Shown in pieces: positions 1-6,727 of a DNA stretch of 14,123 nucleotides (its first letter is position 1; each line of letters starts with the position of its first letter). The notes under the pieces were generated by a model. The model ran no database searches, was not told the origin of the DNA, and was given only the letters and a program-made list of their open reading frames with translations. The position numbers and the translations under genes were made by a program. The stretch lies in assembly GCA_020047835.1 (NCBI GenBank), contig JAIFNJ010000085.1, positions 1 to 14,123 of the forward strand, written 5' to 3'. Source of the DNA: Bacteroidota bacterium (GTDB taxonomy: Bacteria > Bacteroidota > Bacteroidia > Bacteroidales > SZUA-534).

Positions 1-1
1 A

Positions 2-304
2 ACCTTGACTTTTACCGTGGATATAAAAAATACTGGTGCCGTTGCTGGCAGTGAAGTGGTTCAGGTATATGTTTCCGATTTGGAATCGGCTTTACCCCGC
101 CCCGCTAAAGAACTGAAAGAGTTTGACAAAACACTGCTTCAACCGGGTGAAACAAAAACACTTACTTTTGAATTGAAAAAAGACGCTTTTTCGTATTACA
201 ATCCTCAGCAACATGGTTGGGTATTGGAACCTGGCGTTTTTGAAATCTTGGTAGGTAGTTCATCCACTGACATAAGGCAAAAAGCTACCTTAGCCATTCA
301 ATAA
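2..304 (+). CDS. Glycoside hydrolase family 3 (beta-glucosidase-type), C-terminal fragment
   Basis: This is the 3' end of a gene that begins before the window; the frame is open from base 2 and ends at TAA 302-304. The visible 100 residues match the fibronectin type III-like domain that closes many GH3 beta-glucosidases and beta-xylosidases: a strand with VKNTG-like DIKNTG, then SEVVQVYVSD, the family hallmark RPAKELKEFDK, and the LQPGETKTLTFEL strand pair. In GH3 enzymes this domain packs on the catalytic domains and does not carry the catalytic residues. The nucleophile and acid/base regions lie outside the window, so substrate (beta-glucoside, xyloside or other) cannot be told. A TTG at 5-7 is in frame but is internal, not a start. 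A hairpin terminator follows 20-30 bp later, so this is the last gene of its transcript. The family call is confident; the enzyme specificity is not. Confidence 0.88.
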   Translation, partial: TLTFTVDIKNTGAVAGSEVVQVYVSDLESALPRPAKELKEFDKTLLQPGETKTLTFELKKDAFSYYNPQQHGWVLEPGVFEILVGSSSTDIRQKATLAIQ

Positions 305-326
305 TAATTCCGGAATAAAAAGCAGG

Positions 327-362
327 AAAAGGCTGTCCATGAATCAATGGGCGGCCTTTTTT
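327..362 (+). terminator. Rho-independent terminator of the GH3 gene
   Basis: A 10-bp stem pairs ggctgtccat (331-340) with atgggcggcc (347-356), including two G-U pairs, around the 6-nt loop gaatca. It is followed directly by six T residues (357-362) and preceded by AAAA. It lies 23 bp after the GH3 stop codon on the same strand. Confidence 0.85.
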
Positions 363-503
363 ATTGGATTTCATACGTCATCCAGTTTTTAAAACACATT
401 GCTTAGTTGGAATACAAAATTTTGAAAGCACCAGGAATGATTAATGAAGAAGAAAATTGCTTTGGGAGGAATCACAACTTTGGTAATGGAGTAGAATTAA
501 CCG

Positions 504-1451
504 TTAAACTTTAAAACGGTACAAAAAATGCGCTCCAATTAAGGCAGGAAGTGCCAAATTAATAATCCAAAGCAAAACACTGGCGGTAACAATAGCTGAT
601 GAAAGAGGCGACAGCGTTCCAATTACTAAGATTGCAACGGAACCTCTAACACCTATTTCAGCCAATGCAAAAGTTGGAATAAAAGTCATAATAAAATACA
701 CCTGACTAATAGCTATTATAGCTGATATATAGTTTAATTGAACACCGAAAACATGCAATAATAAATAGAATTGGAAAGTAAAAATACCATATCGTAATGC
801 ACTGAAGCCAAGGTATTTTAACAAATCGGTTCTGGTATAAGTGAGTAAAAAGTTGAAAAACTGCTGGTTTTTATTGAACCATCGGATGTTATAAACTTGC
901 CTAACCAGTTTTTTAATATTAAAAAAAAGTAGCAATCCAACTATTGCTGCTATTACTGATAAAGTAAACAATAAGGGTTCACTGGATTTGTTGAAAACCG
1001 ATAGATTTTGTATGTAAAAAGGAAAAAATAGCACCCCGGCAACTAAAGTTACCAATGTTTGAGCCAGATTTCCGACAAGAGATGCAAAAATACCCTGCAT
1101 CCGAACACTTTTTTGAAGGACTAAAATACGCCCCCCAAATTCACCTATGCGGTTTGGGGTAAAAATTGAAATTGAAATACCGGCTAAAACCGATTTTAAT
1201 GCATCATGCAATGAAATGACCTGAACTGGAATCAACAAGTGCCTCCATTTAACTGATTCAATAAACCAATTAACAAAGGTTAATGTAAAAACTAGGAGTA
1301 AACTGGCATAGGAGACCCTATCTAGTCTATCTAGTTCAAAAGCAAATACCCCACTTTGGTATTCAACCCAAAGCCGATGGCTAATAAAAGAAATACTTCC
1401 TGCAATGATGCCAATTTTTAATACTCCAATGATTTTTTTATTCCAATCCAT
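504..1451 (-). CDS. Lysylphosphatidylglycerol synthase TM-family (flippase-like) membrane protein
   Basis: A 315-residue integral membrane protein, read from ATG at 1451. The open frame extends to a TTG at 1472, but the ATG is preferred. The sequence is dominated by hydrophobic segments, about seven or eight by eye. It carries the family signature around residues 89-108 (SVLAGISISIFTPNRIGEFGGR region, with TPxRIGE-GR as the core) and NWFIESVKWR near 61-70. These features place it in the LPG synthase transmembrane / UPF0104 (YbhN, AglD) superfamily. The soluble aminoacyl-transferase domain of true MprF is absent, so it is not expected to make lysyl-PG; lipid flipping or assistance to a glycosyltransferase is the usual guess for stand-alone members. 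It is divergent from rsmA. A perfect TAnnTTTG octamer ends five bases before the ATG. Family is confident, function is not. Confidence 0.85.
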   Translation of the reverse strand: MDWNKKIIGVLKIGIIAGSISFISHRLWVEYQSGVFAFELDRLDRVSYASLLLVFTLTFVNWFIESVKWRHLLIPVQVISLHDALKSVLAGISISIFTPNRIGEFGGRILVLQKSVRMQGIFASLVGNLAQTLVTLVAGVLFFPFYIQNLSVFNKSSEPLLFTLSVIAAIVGLLLFFNIKKLVRQVYNIRWFNKNQQFFNFLLTYTRTDLLKYLGFSALRYGIFTFQFYLLLHVFGVQLNYISAIIAISQVYFIMTFIPTFALAEIGVRGSVAILVIGTLSPLSSAIVTASVLLWIINLALPALIGAHFLYRFKV

Positions 1452-1703
1452 ACCAGCAAAGATAACAGACAATTTTATGAATTTAGTTTAGTAAGCATTT
1501 CCAAGAGATAAAATAGTAATCTAAAATATATTAAAGCCAAAAATTCACTCAAACCTTACATTCGTATTGAAGCTTTCTGACCTTAAGATATGAGTTATAT
1601 AGCTTCGTAAACTAATATCGAATGCAATATTAAAATTCCCTTCAATTATTGGATTATTTATTAAGGTAAAACCGTAAATTGCGCCGATTTTAAAACCACA
1701 GGA

Positions 1704-2489
1704 ATGGAAAAAGTACGGGCAAAAAAGCACTTAGGTCAGCATTTTCTTAAAGATCAGAATATTGCCCGTAAAATATCAGAGAGTTTTTCGCCAATGGCTC
1801 CAAAGATGATACTTGAAATTGGACCAGGAATGGGCATTTTAACTCAATACTTGCTTGAAAATCCAACGAATAATTTGCATGTGGTTGAAATTGACAGAGA
1901 ATCCGTGGCCTATTTGGAAAAGAACTTTCCACAGCTGGCTGACAAAATAATTCAGGGTGACTTTTTAAAACTACCGCTCGATAAACTTTTTCAAGAGCCA
2001 ATAGCTATAATTGGAAATTTTCCATTTAATATTTCGAGCCAGATTCTTTTCAAGATTCTTGAACATCGTGATTTAGTGCCGGAAATGGTTGGAATGTTTC
2101 AAAAAGAAGTGGCTGAGCGTATTGCGGCAAAACCCGGATCAAAAACTTATGGCATTACCAGTGTTTTGCTTCAGACTTTTTATACCATTGAATATCTTTT
2201 TACGGTAAATGAACAAGTGTTCGACCCGCCGCCAAAAGTTAAATCGGGCGTAATTCGCATCGTACGTAACCAAGTAAGTCATTTACCCTGCGACGAAAAG
2301 CTGTATTTTAGAGTAATTAAAACCGGGTTCAATCAACGGAGGAAAACTTTATCGAATAGCTTAAAAAGTATTTTACTAAATTTGAAGCCCGAACAGGAAA
2401 TATTTCGTAAACGCCCCGAACAATTAGGTGTTCAGGAATTTATTGAACTTACGCAACTAATAGAAAAGCTACTTAAAGAAGCTAAATAG
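1704..2489 (+). CDS. rsmA: 16S rRNA (adenine1518-N6/adenine1519-N6)-dimethyltransferase RsmA/KsgA
   Basis: This SAM-dependent enzyme dimethylates two adjacent adenines in the 3'-terminal helix 45 loop of 16S rRNA during late 30S assembly; loss gives kasugamycin resistance. The 261-residue protein has the typical length. Visible landmarks are the N-terminal AKKHLGQHFLKD (residues 6-17, family hallmark), the SAM-binding LEIGPGMGILT (37-47), the acidic VEID (61-64), GDF (85-87), the target-base motif NFPF at 105-108 where the common form is NLPY, and FDPPPKVKSGVIR (173-185) in the C-terminal domain. The start ATG at 1704 gives the expected N-terminus; a CAGGA just upstream is only a weak ribosome-binding site. 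It leads a likely operon with mgtE, whose ATG is 9 bp after this stop, and is divergent from the flippase-like gene. Identification is secure. Confidence 0.97.
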   Translation: MEKVRAKKHLGQHFLKDQNIARKISESFSPMAPKMILEIGPGMGILTQYLLENPTNNLHVVEIDRESVAYLEKNFPQLADKIIQGDFLKLPLDKLFQEPIAIIGNFPFNISSQILFKILEHRDLVPEMVGMFQKEVAERIAAKPGSKTYGITSVLLQTFYTIEYLFTVNEQVFDPPPKVKSGVIRIVRNQVSHLPCDEKLYFRVIKTGFNQRRKTLSNSLKSILLNLKPEQEIFRKRPEQLGVQEFIELTQLIEKLLKEAK

Positions 2490-2498
2490 AACCGATTT

Positions 2499-3860
2499 AT
2501 GCATTTTGAATTAACCAGAGAATATATTGAAAAACTGGTTGCTGGCATTCAGCAGCAAGATATTGAATTGGTGCAAAACCTTACCAACGATTTGCATCCT
2601 GTTGATATTGCTGAAATATTTGATGAAGTGGATGCTGAGGATGCCCGTTTTATTTATCTGCATCTCAACAAAGATCTGGCAGCAGACGTGCTGATAGAGA
2701 TGGAAGAAGATGTAAGGGAAGAATTTCTGCATCATTTATCCAGTGAGGAAATTGCTTCAGTGTTCATTGATAACATGGATTCTGATGATGCCGCGGACAT
2801 TATTGCTGAACTGCCTGAAAAAAAGCAAGATGAAGTTCTTTCTCACATTAGTGATGTAGATCAAGCCGGCGATATTGTTGACTTGCTCAATTATGATGAG
2901 GACACTGCGGGTGGATTGATGGCCACTGAATTGATTTCAGTTAATGAAAATTGGGCCGTCATAACATGTATAGAAGAAATACGAAAACAAGCGGAAGAAG
3001 TTGATGAAATTTATTTTGTTTATGTAGTTGACGACTCGAATGTTCTTAAAGGAACGCTCCCTCTCAAAAAGCTTTTACTTGCTCCGGAAAAAACGTTGAT
3101 TAAAGATATTTGTAATACTGATATCATTTCGGTAAAAACAGATACTGAGGCCGAGAATGTAGCAAATCTAATGGAAAAATACAATCTGGTAGCCGTTCCA
3201 GTAGTTGATTCCATTGGAAGACTGAAGGGCAGAATTACCATTGACGACATAGTAGATGTAATTAAAGAGGGTGCTGAAAAAGACTACCAAATGATTTCGG
3301 GTATTAGTGGCGATGTTGAGGCTTCGGATTCAATTTTTAAGCTTACCCGGGCCCGGATTCCTTGGCTTTTTATTGGAATGGTTGGTGGTGTTTTAGGTTC
3401 GTTAATAATTGGCGGGTTTGCCGATGAATTAAAAATATACCCTGAAATGGCCATTTTTATCACGTTGATTACTGCTATGGGGGGAAATGCGGGAATTCAG
3501 TCCTCATCCATTATTGTGCAAGGCCTTGCGAATAAATCGCTAGGTTTGGATTCTACGGGACGCAAATTAGTTAAAGAAGTTACCATCGCGCTGCTTAATG
3601 GATTAATTCTAAGCTCCCTTTTGTTGATATACAATATAGCCATTCACCATTCAATTGCTCTAACTCTTTCGGTTAGTGTGGCTTTGGTAGTTGAAATTAT
3701 TTTTGCTTCGCTATTTGGTACTTTTATACCTTTATTCCTTCACCGAATAAAGATTGATCCGGCTGTTGCAACAGGTCCTTTTATTACTACAATTAATGAC
3801 GTGATAGGTTTGTTTATTTATTTTTATATTGGCAGATTCTTTTATTTATTTCTGATGTAG
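2499..3860 (+). CDS. mgtE: Magnesium transporter MgtE
   Basis: A 453-residue MgtE-type Mg2+ channel/transporter of the inner membrane. Order of parts: an acidic N-terminal superhelical MgtE_N domain (about 20-130, rich in D/E as expected for a Mg2+ sensor), a CBS pair (about 140-260, ending in RITIDDIVDVIKEGAEKDY), the plug-helix region, and a five-helix transmembrane domain (about 285-452). The membrane domain has the family motif GGNAGIQSS at 328-336, and GPFITTINDVIG near 426-437, in which Asp434 corresponds to the pore Mg2+-binding aspartate of characterised MgtE. In the known structure, Mg2+ bound between cytosolic domains closes the pore, so the protein senses its own substrate. It sits 9 bp after rsmA and 20 bp before a small membrane-protein gene, so all three are probably cotranscribed. 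No long leader is present that could hold an M-box. Confidence 0.97.
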   Translation: MHFELTREYIEKLVAGIQQQDIELVQNLTNDLHPVDIAEIFDEVDAEDARFIYLHLNKDLAADVLIEMEEDVREEFLHHLSSEEIASVFIDNMDSDDAADIIAELPEKKQDEVLSHISDVDQAGDIVDLLNYDEDTAGGLMATELISVNENWAVITCIEEIRKQAEEVDEIYFVYVVDDSNVLKGTLPLKKLLLAPEKTLIKDICNTDIISVKTDTEAENVANLMEKYNLVAVPVVDSIGRLKGRITIDDIVDVIKEGAEKDYQMISGISGDVEASDSIFKLTRARIPWLFIGMVGGVLGSLIIGGFADELKIYPEMAIFITLITAMGGNAGIQSSSIIVQGLANKSLGLDSTGRKLVKEVTIALLNGLILSSLLLIYNIAIHHSIALTLSVSVALVVEIIFASLFGTFIPLFLHRIKIDPAVATGPFITTINDVIGLFIYFYIGRFFYLFLM

Positions 3861-3880
3861 TTGAATTTAAATTTTATAGT

Positions 3881-4354
3881 ATGATAAAAACATTAATTTC
3901 TTTTGGAATAGCCATATTCCTTACCACTCCATTATTTGCCTCCACTGGCATTTTTGAAGGAACAAGTTCCATAGCTCTATTAGTTGCTGTTGTTGCATTG
4001 GCCCTTTCAATAGTTAATTTCTTCCGGATAAAAAGAGTCCATCGTATTCATGAAGTGGATTTTATGAATCAAAAAGAAGATGTTACCTTGACCCTGGAAC
4101 GGTTTAAATCATCACTCAATCAAGATAATAGAAACCCCCGCAAGGAATTTCCAAAGCGCACCAATTCCCCACAAAACGCGCCCAATAAATCAATTAATAA
4201 ACCACCTGTTGCCGTTGTTCCACCAACTTCTACAAATGACCCGGTGGCTGAAGTTGCCTCTGAAATTCCCCGAACCGCAAAACCAAAAAAGAAGTATTAT
4301 CATCGCAGAAAACCAGGAACAGCCGGTGAAAGGAGTTCTTCACCAAAAGAATAA
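3881..4354 (+). CDS. Small membrane protein with basic proline-rich tail, function unknown
   Basis: I do not recognise this 157-residue protein. Its N-terminus looks like a signal peptide or first membrane segment (residues 1-20, ending PLFAS). A second hydrophobic stretch follows (about 28-48, IALLVAVVALALSIVNFF) and then a positive cluster RIKRVHRIH, which predicts that the rest stays in the cytoplasm. From about residue 75 to the end it is low complexity: many Asn, Pro, Lys and Ser, with VPPTSTNDP, then KPKKKYYHRRKP near 134-145. The tail is probably disordered and very basic, so it could bind nucleic acid or anionic lipid; that is inference. The ATG at 3881 is 20 bp after the mgtE stop, suggesting the same operon, and a hairpin follows its stop. 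The open frame, position and hydrophobic pattern support a real gene. Confidence 0.75.
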   Translation: MIKTLISFGIAIFLTTPLFASTGIFEGTSSIALLVAVVALALSIVNFFRIKRVHRIHEVDFMNQKEDVTLTLERFKSSLNQDNRNPRKEFPKRTNSPQNAPNKSINKPPVAVVPPTSTNDPVAEVASEIPRTAKPKKKYYHRRKPGTAGERSSSPKE

Positions 4355-4372
4355 TAGGGTCTTTAGTGCACT

Positions 4373-4400
4373 ATAATGAGCGAGGAGTCCTCCTCATTAT
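4373..4400. terminator. Hairpin between convergent genes, possible bidirectional terminator
   Basis: An 8-bp perfect outer stem (ataatgag with ctcattat) continues, past one bulged C, into a 4-bp GAGG/CCTC inner stem with a 3-nt loop. It lies between the convergent ends of the small membrane-protein gene and the LolC/E-like gene. There is no real T-run on either side, so intrinsic termination is uncertain; it could instead be an mRNA 3'-end stabiliser. Confidence 0.5.
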
Positions 4401-4418
4401 TATTACTGTTAATAAACT

Positions 4419-5708
4419 TTAATTGAACTTAATAGCATTTGCCGGACTAATGCGCGTTATTAATAACGATGGTATTATCATCATGCCTACGGTAAGCATC
4501 AATGTCCCTATATTTAGATATATAAGTGGTAAAATTTGCAAATTAATGGGAACTTTATCGATGTAGTAAACCGAGGCGTCCAAAGGAATAATTCCGAAAT
4601 AATATTGAACCAGGCAAAGCGAAATGCCAATTATATTTCCCCAAAACAGGCCTTTTGAAATTAAAAACCCCGATTGGTAGAGGAATATTTTACGGATTTC
4701 CCAATTGTTGTAACCAATTGCTTTTAGTAAACCTATCATATTTGTTCGCTCCAGAATTAGGATAAGTAATCCTGATATCATATTAAATCCGGCAACAACA
4801 AGCATAAGAGCCAATATTATCCAAACATTAATATCTTGCAAATTGAGCCAATCAAATATTTGAGGATATCGCTGTTTAATGTTGCTAATTTTAAGCTTTG
4901 AACCATCTTCTGTAAACTGATACCCGGCTACATCAAATACGCTATCGGTTAATGCCTCCAAATTATCGTAATTATTAATCAGAATCTCGTAACCACTAAT
5001 TTGTTCCTCGTTCCAATTATTCAATTTCTGAAGGTGCCTTAAATCAACCAAGGCAAACGATTTATCGAAATCCTCAATACTGGTCTTATATATACCGCAA
5101 ACCACAAAAGGCCTCATTCTTGGAGGATCCTGCACAAAATAAACAGTTAAATTATCTCCTGTTTTTAACTGCAATAAATTCGAAATATACTCTGAAATTA
5201 AAATTTGGTTTGATTTGATCGAATCGTTAAACAATGGAACTTCACCTTGAATTAGGCAACTTTGTAAAAAAGTCCATTCATACGATTTATCAACACCTTT
5301 AAGAATTATGGCTTGAATATTTTGGGAAGTTTTAATTATACCTGATTTGGTAATAAAAACTTGAGAATGTTTTACCCCGTCAATTTGGTTTATTAATTCT
5401 TGCGAAATTTGGCCTTTATAAATAGGCGTAGTTTCAAATGAATTATTTGAGTCGAAATTAGTAATTTGAATGTGTGATCCAAAGCCAATCACTTTATTCT
5501 TAACCTCATTTTTAAACCCAGTTACAATGGCAACACTCAAAATCATTACCGCTAAACCAAGAGCAATGCCAAAAACGGCAATCTTAACGATGGGTCCTGA
5601 AATTTGTCGTTTGTTATCCCCTGATTGGGTTATTTTGCGGGCAATAAAGAGTTCTGCATTCAATGTTTTGGGATTTAACGTGGAAGCAAAAATAGTAAAT
5701 TCACCCAT
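4419..5708 (-). CDS. ABC transporter permease, LolC/LolE (FtsX-like) family
   Basis: A 429-residue permease of the lipoprotein-releasing type. It has one N-terminal membrane helix (about 40-63, VKIAVFGIALGLAVMILSVAIVTGFKNEV), a large periplasmic domain (about 65-290) and three C-terminal helices (about 292-318, a middle one near 345-370, and a last one near 395-420). GFKNEVKNKVIGFGSHI after the first helix and ILERTNMIGLLKAIGYNNWEIRKIF after the second are typical of the family; the latter is the cytosolic coupling region that meets the LolD-type ATPase. In the known system the complex pulls mature lipoproteins out of the inner membrane. No ATPase gene is present here, so the partner is elsewhere, and a MacB-like export role cannot be excluded. 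About 16 residues precede the LNAELFIARKI start common in relatives, so the true start may be further downstream. Confidence 0.88.
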   Translation of the reverse strand: MGEFTIFASTLNPKTLNAELFIARKITQSGDNKRQISGPIVKIAVFGIALGLAVMILSVAIVTGFKNEVKNKVIGFGSHIQITNFDSNNSFETTPIYKGQISQELINQIDGVKHSQVFITKSGIIKTSQNIQAIILKGVDKSYEWTFLQSCLIQGEVPLFNDSIKSNQILISEYISNLLQLKTGDNLTVYFVQDPPRMRPFVVCGIYKTSIEDFDKSFALVDLRHLQKLNNWNEEQISGYEILINNYDNLEALTDSVFDVAGYQFTEDGSKLKISNIKQRYPQIFDWLNLQDINVWIILALMLVVAGFNMISGLLILILERTNMIGLLKAIGYNNWEIRKIFLYQSGFLISKGLFWGNIIGISLCLVQYYFGIIPLDASVYYIDKVPINLQILPLIYLNIGTLMLTVGMMIIPSLLITRISPANAIKFN

Positions 5709-5856
5709 AGTATCAATGGCAATTTAACAAGTCAAAGTAAAACAAATTAAGATACTATTTTAAATGTTTTAACTTGGCTACTTATTTAGACTTTGTTATT
5801 TTTAAAAACCATGACTTCTTTTCAGATAGTCAAAGTCAATAAGAATGCTTAAAAAA

Positions 5857-5913
5857 TCAAAACCGAAAAAGAAACAATCCTAAAATTCCGAATGCTGTTA
5901 AAATGCTACTCAT
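5857..5913 (-). CDS. Possible 18-residue hydrophobic small protein
   Basis: A short frame (ATG at 5913, TGA at 5857) encodes MSSILTAFGILGLFLFRF, a single hydrophobic segment ending in an Arg-Phe. It lies in the 278-bp gap upstream of the LolC/E-like gene and on the same strand. It has the look of a single-pass small membrane peptide, but at this length a chance frame in AT-rich DNA is quite possible. No convincing promoter or ribosome-binding site was seen. I do not recognise it as a member of a known family. Confidence 0.22.
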   Translation of the reverse strand: MSSILTAFGILGLFLFRF

Positions 5914-5986
5914 TAAACGGAACAAAATATTTATTCATTCATTAGATTAAATATTTTATCTTGTGAACTTTAATAATTAGTAATAG

Positions 5987-6637
5987 ATGCATAACGACGG
6001 ATACCGGGAAAAGGGACTTAGGCAACAGTTGGTAAATGAACTTATCCAAAAAGGAATAAAAGATAAGCGGGTAATTGATGCCATTGGAAAAATTCCGCGG
6101 CATCAGTTTATGGACAGTGCCTTTGTAAATTTTGCGTATGTCGATAAAGCATTTCCCATTGGAAGCGGTCAAACCATCTCACAACCTTTTACGGTAGCCA
6201 TTCAAACAGAATTACTTGATTTAGCAAAAGGCGATAAAGTACTTGAAATAGGCACCGGTTCCGGATATCAAACCGCCGTATTAATTGAACTTGGAGCAAA
6301 AGTTTATACCATAGAACGGCAACGGGGTTTGTTTCTGAAAACTCAGCAGTTTCTTCCCAAATTAGGGTACAATCCTCAATTTTTTTATGGCGATGGTTAT
6401 TTGGGAAAACCTACTTATGGTCCTTACGATAAAATATTGATAACTGCAGGAGCTCCTGATATTCCAAAGTTGCTCATTGAACAACTTAAACCCGGCGGCT
6501 TTATGGTTGTTCCGATAGGTGAAAAAACACAAACCATGATGCGCTATATTAAAACTAATTCAGGTGAACTATTGGAAGAAAATCATGGTGCATTTTCTTT
6601 TGTTCCTCTGCTTAAGGGAACCGCCAACGACAAATAA
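5987..6637 (+). CDS. pcm: Protein-L-isoaspartate O-methyltransferase
   Basis: A cytoplasmic repair enzyme that uses SAM to methylate the abnormal carboxyl of L-isoaspartyl residues arising from ageing Asn/Asp, so they can return to normal peptide bonds. The 216-residue length is normal. Landmarks: the N-terminal RxxLVxxLxxxGIxDxRVxxAxxxxPRHxF pattern (residues 12-41), FPIGSGQTISQPFTVA (57-71, the substrate-loop region), the SAM-binding LEIGTGSGYQTAVL (86-99), VYTIER (106-111) as the acidic strand, and LKPGGFMVVPIG in the C-terminal half. The ATG at 5987 gives the standard N-terminus. It is a single-gene unit, convergent with recQ, and ends before a strong hairpin. Identification is secure. 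Confidence 0.96.
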   Translation: MHNDGYREKGLRQQLVNELIQKGIKDKRVIDAIGKIPRHQFMDSAFVNFAYVDKAFPIGSGQTISQPFTVAIQTELLDLAKGDKVLEIGTGSGYQTAVLIELGAKVYTIERQRGLFLKTQQFLPKLGYNPQFFYGDGYLGKPTYGPYDKILITAGAPDIPKLLIEQLKPGGFMVVPIGEKTQTMMRYIKTNSGELLEENHGAFSFVPLLKGTANDK

Positions 6638-6681
6638 TAACCCTTTATAGCTTTAAATAAAATAAGTTGTTCAACAGGAAC

Positions 6682-6714
6682 AAAAAAACCGCTAATGGTT
6701 ACAAAGCGGTTTTT
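6682..6714. terminator. Bidirectional Rho-independent terminator between pcm and recQ
   Basis: A 10-bp perfect stem pairs 6684-6693 (aaaaaccgct) with 6705-6714 (agcggttttt) around an 11-nt loop. The A-run on the left and T-run on the right give each strand a U-tract after the GC part, so it can stop both convergent transcripts. It lies between the pcm stop (6637) and the recQ stop (6728). Confidence 0.88.
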
Positions 6715-6727
6715 ATAAAAGGTTTTT

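Noticed and set aside
444..494. 16-codon frame MKKKIALGGITTLVME on the plus strand after the GH3 terminator
   Set aside because: It resembles the start of a signal peptide but stops after 16 codons, has no promoter match, and points into the end of a convergent gene. It is most likely chance.
1675..1682. TAAATTGC with TTG at 1649-1651 as an rsmA promoter
   Set aside because: The -7 match TAnnTTTG is broken by a missing T, and the spacing is at the edge of the normal range.
2490..2498. M-box (Mg2+) riboswitch for mgtE
   Set aside because: Only 9 bp separate rsmA from mgtE, so there is no room for a leader riboswitch, and none was seen upstream of rsmA.
5791..5837. Inverted repeat GACTTTG / CAAAGTC upstream of the LolC/E-like gene
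   Set aside because: Only 7 bp with a wide spacer in AT-rich DNA and no placement against a promoter; too weak to call an operator.
5956..5963. TATCTTG-like sequence upstream of pcm as a promoter
   Set aside because: It is one T short of TAnnTTTG and has no clear -33 partner; in AT-rich DNA this is expected by chance.
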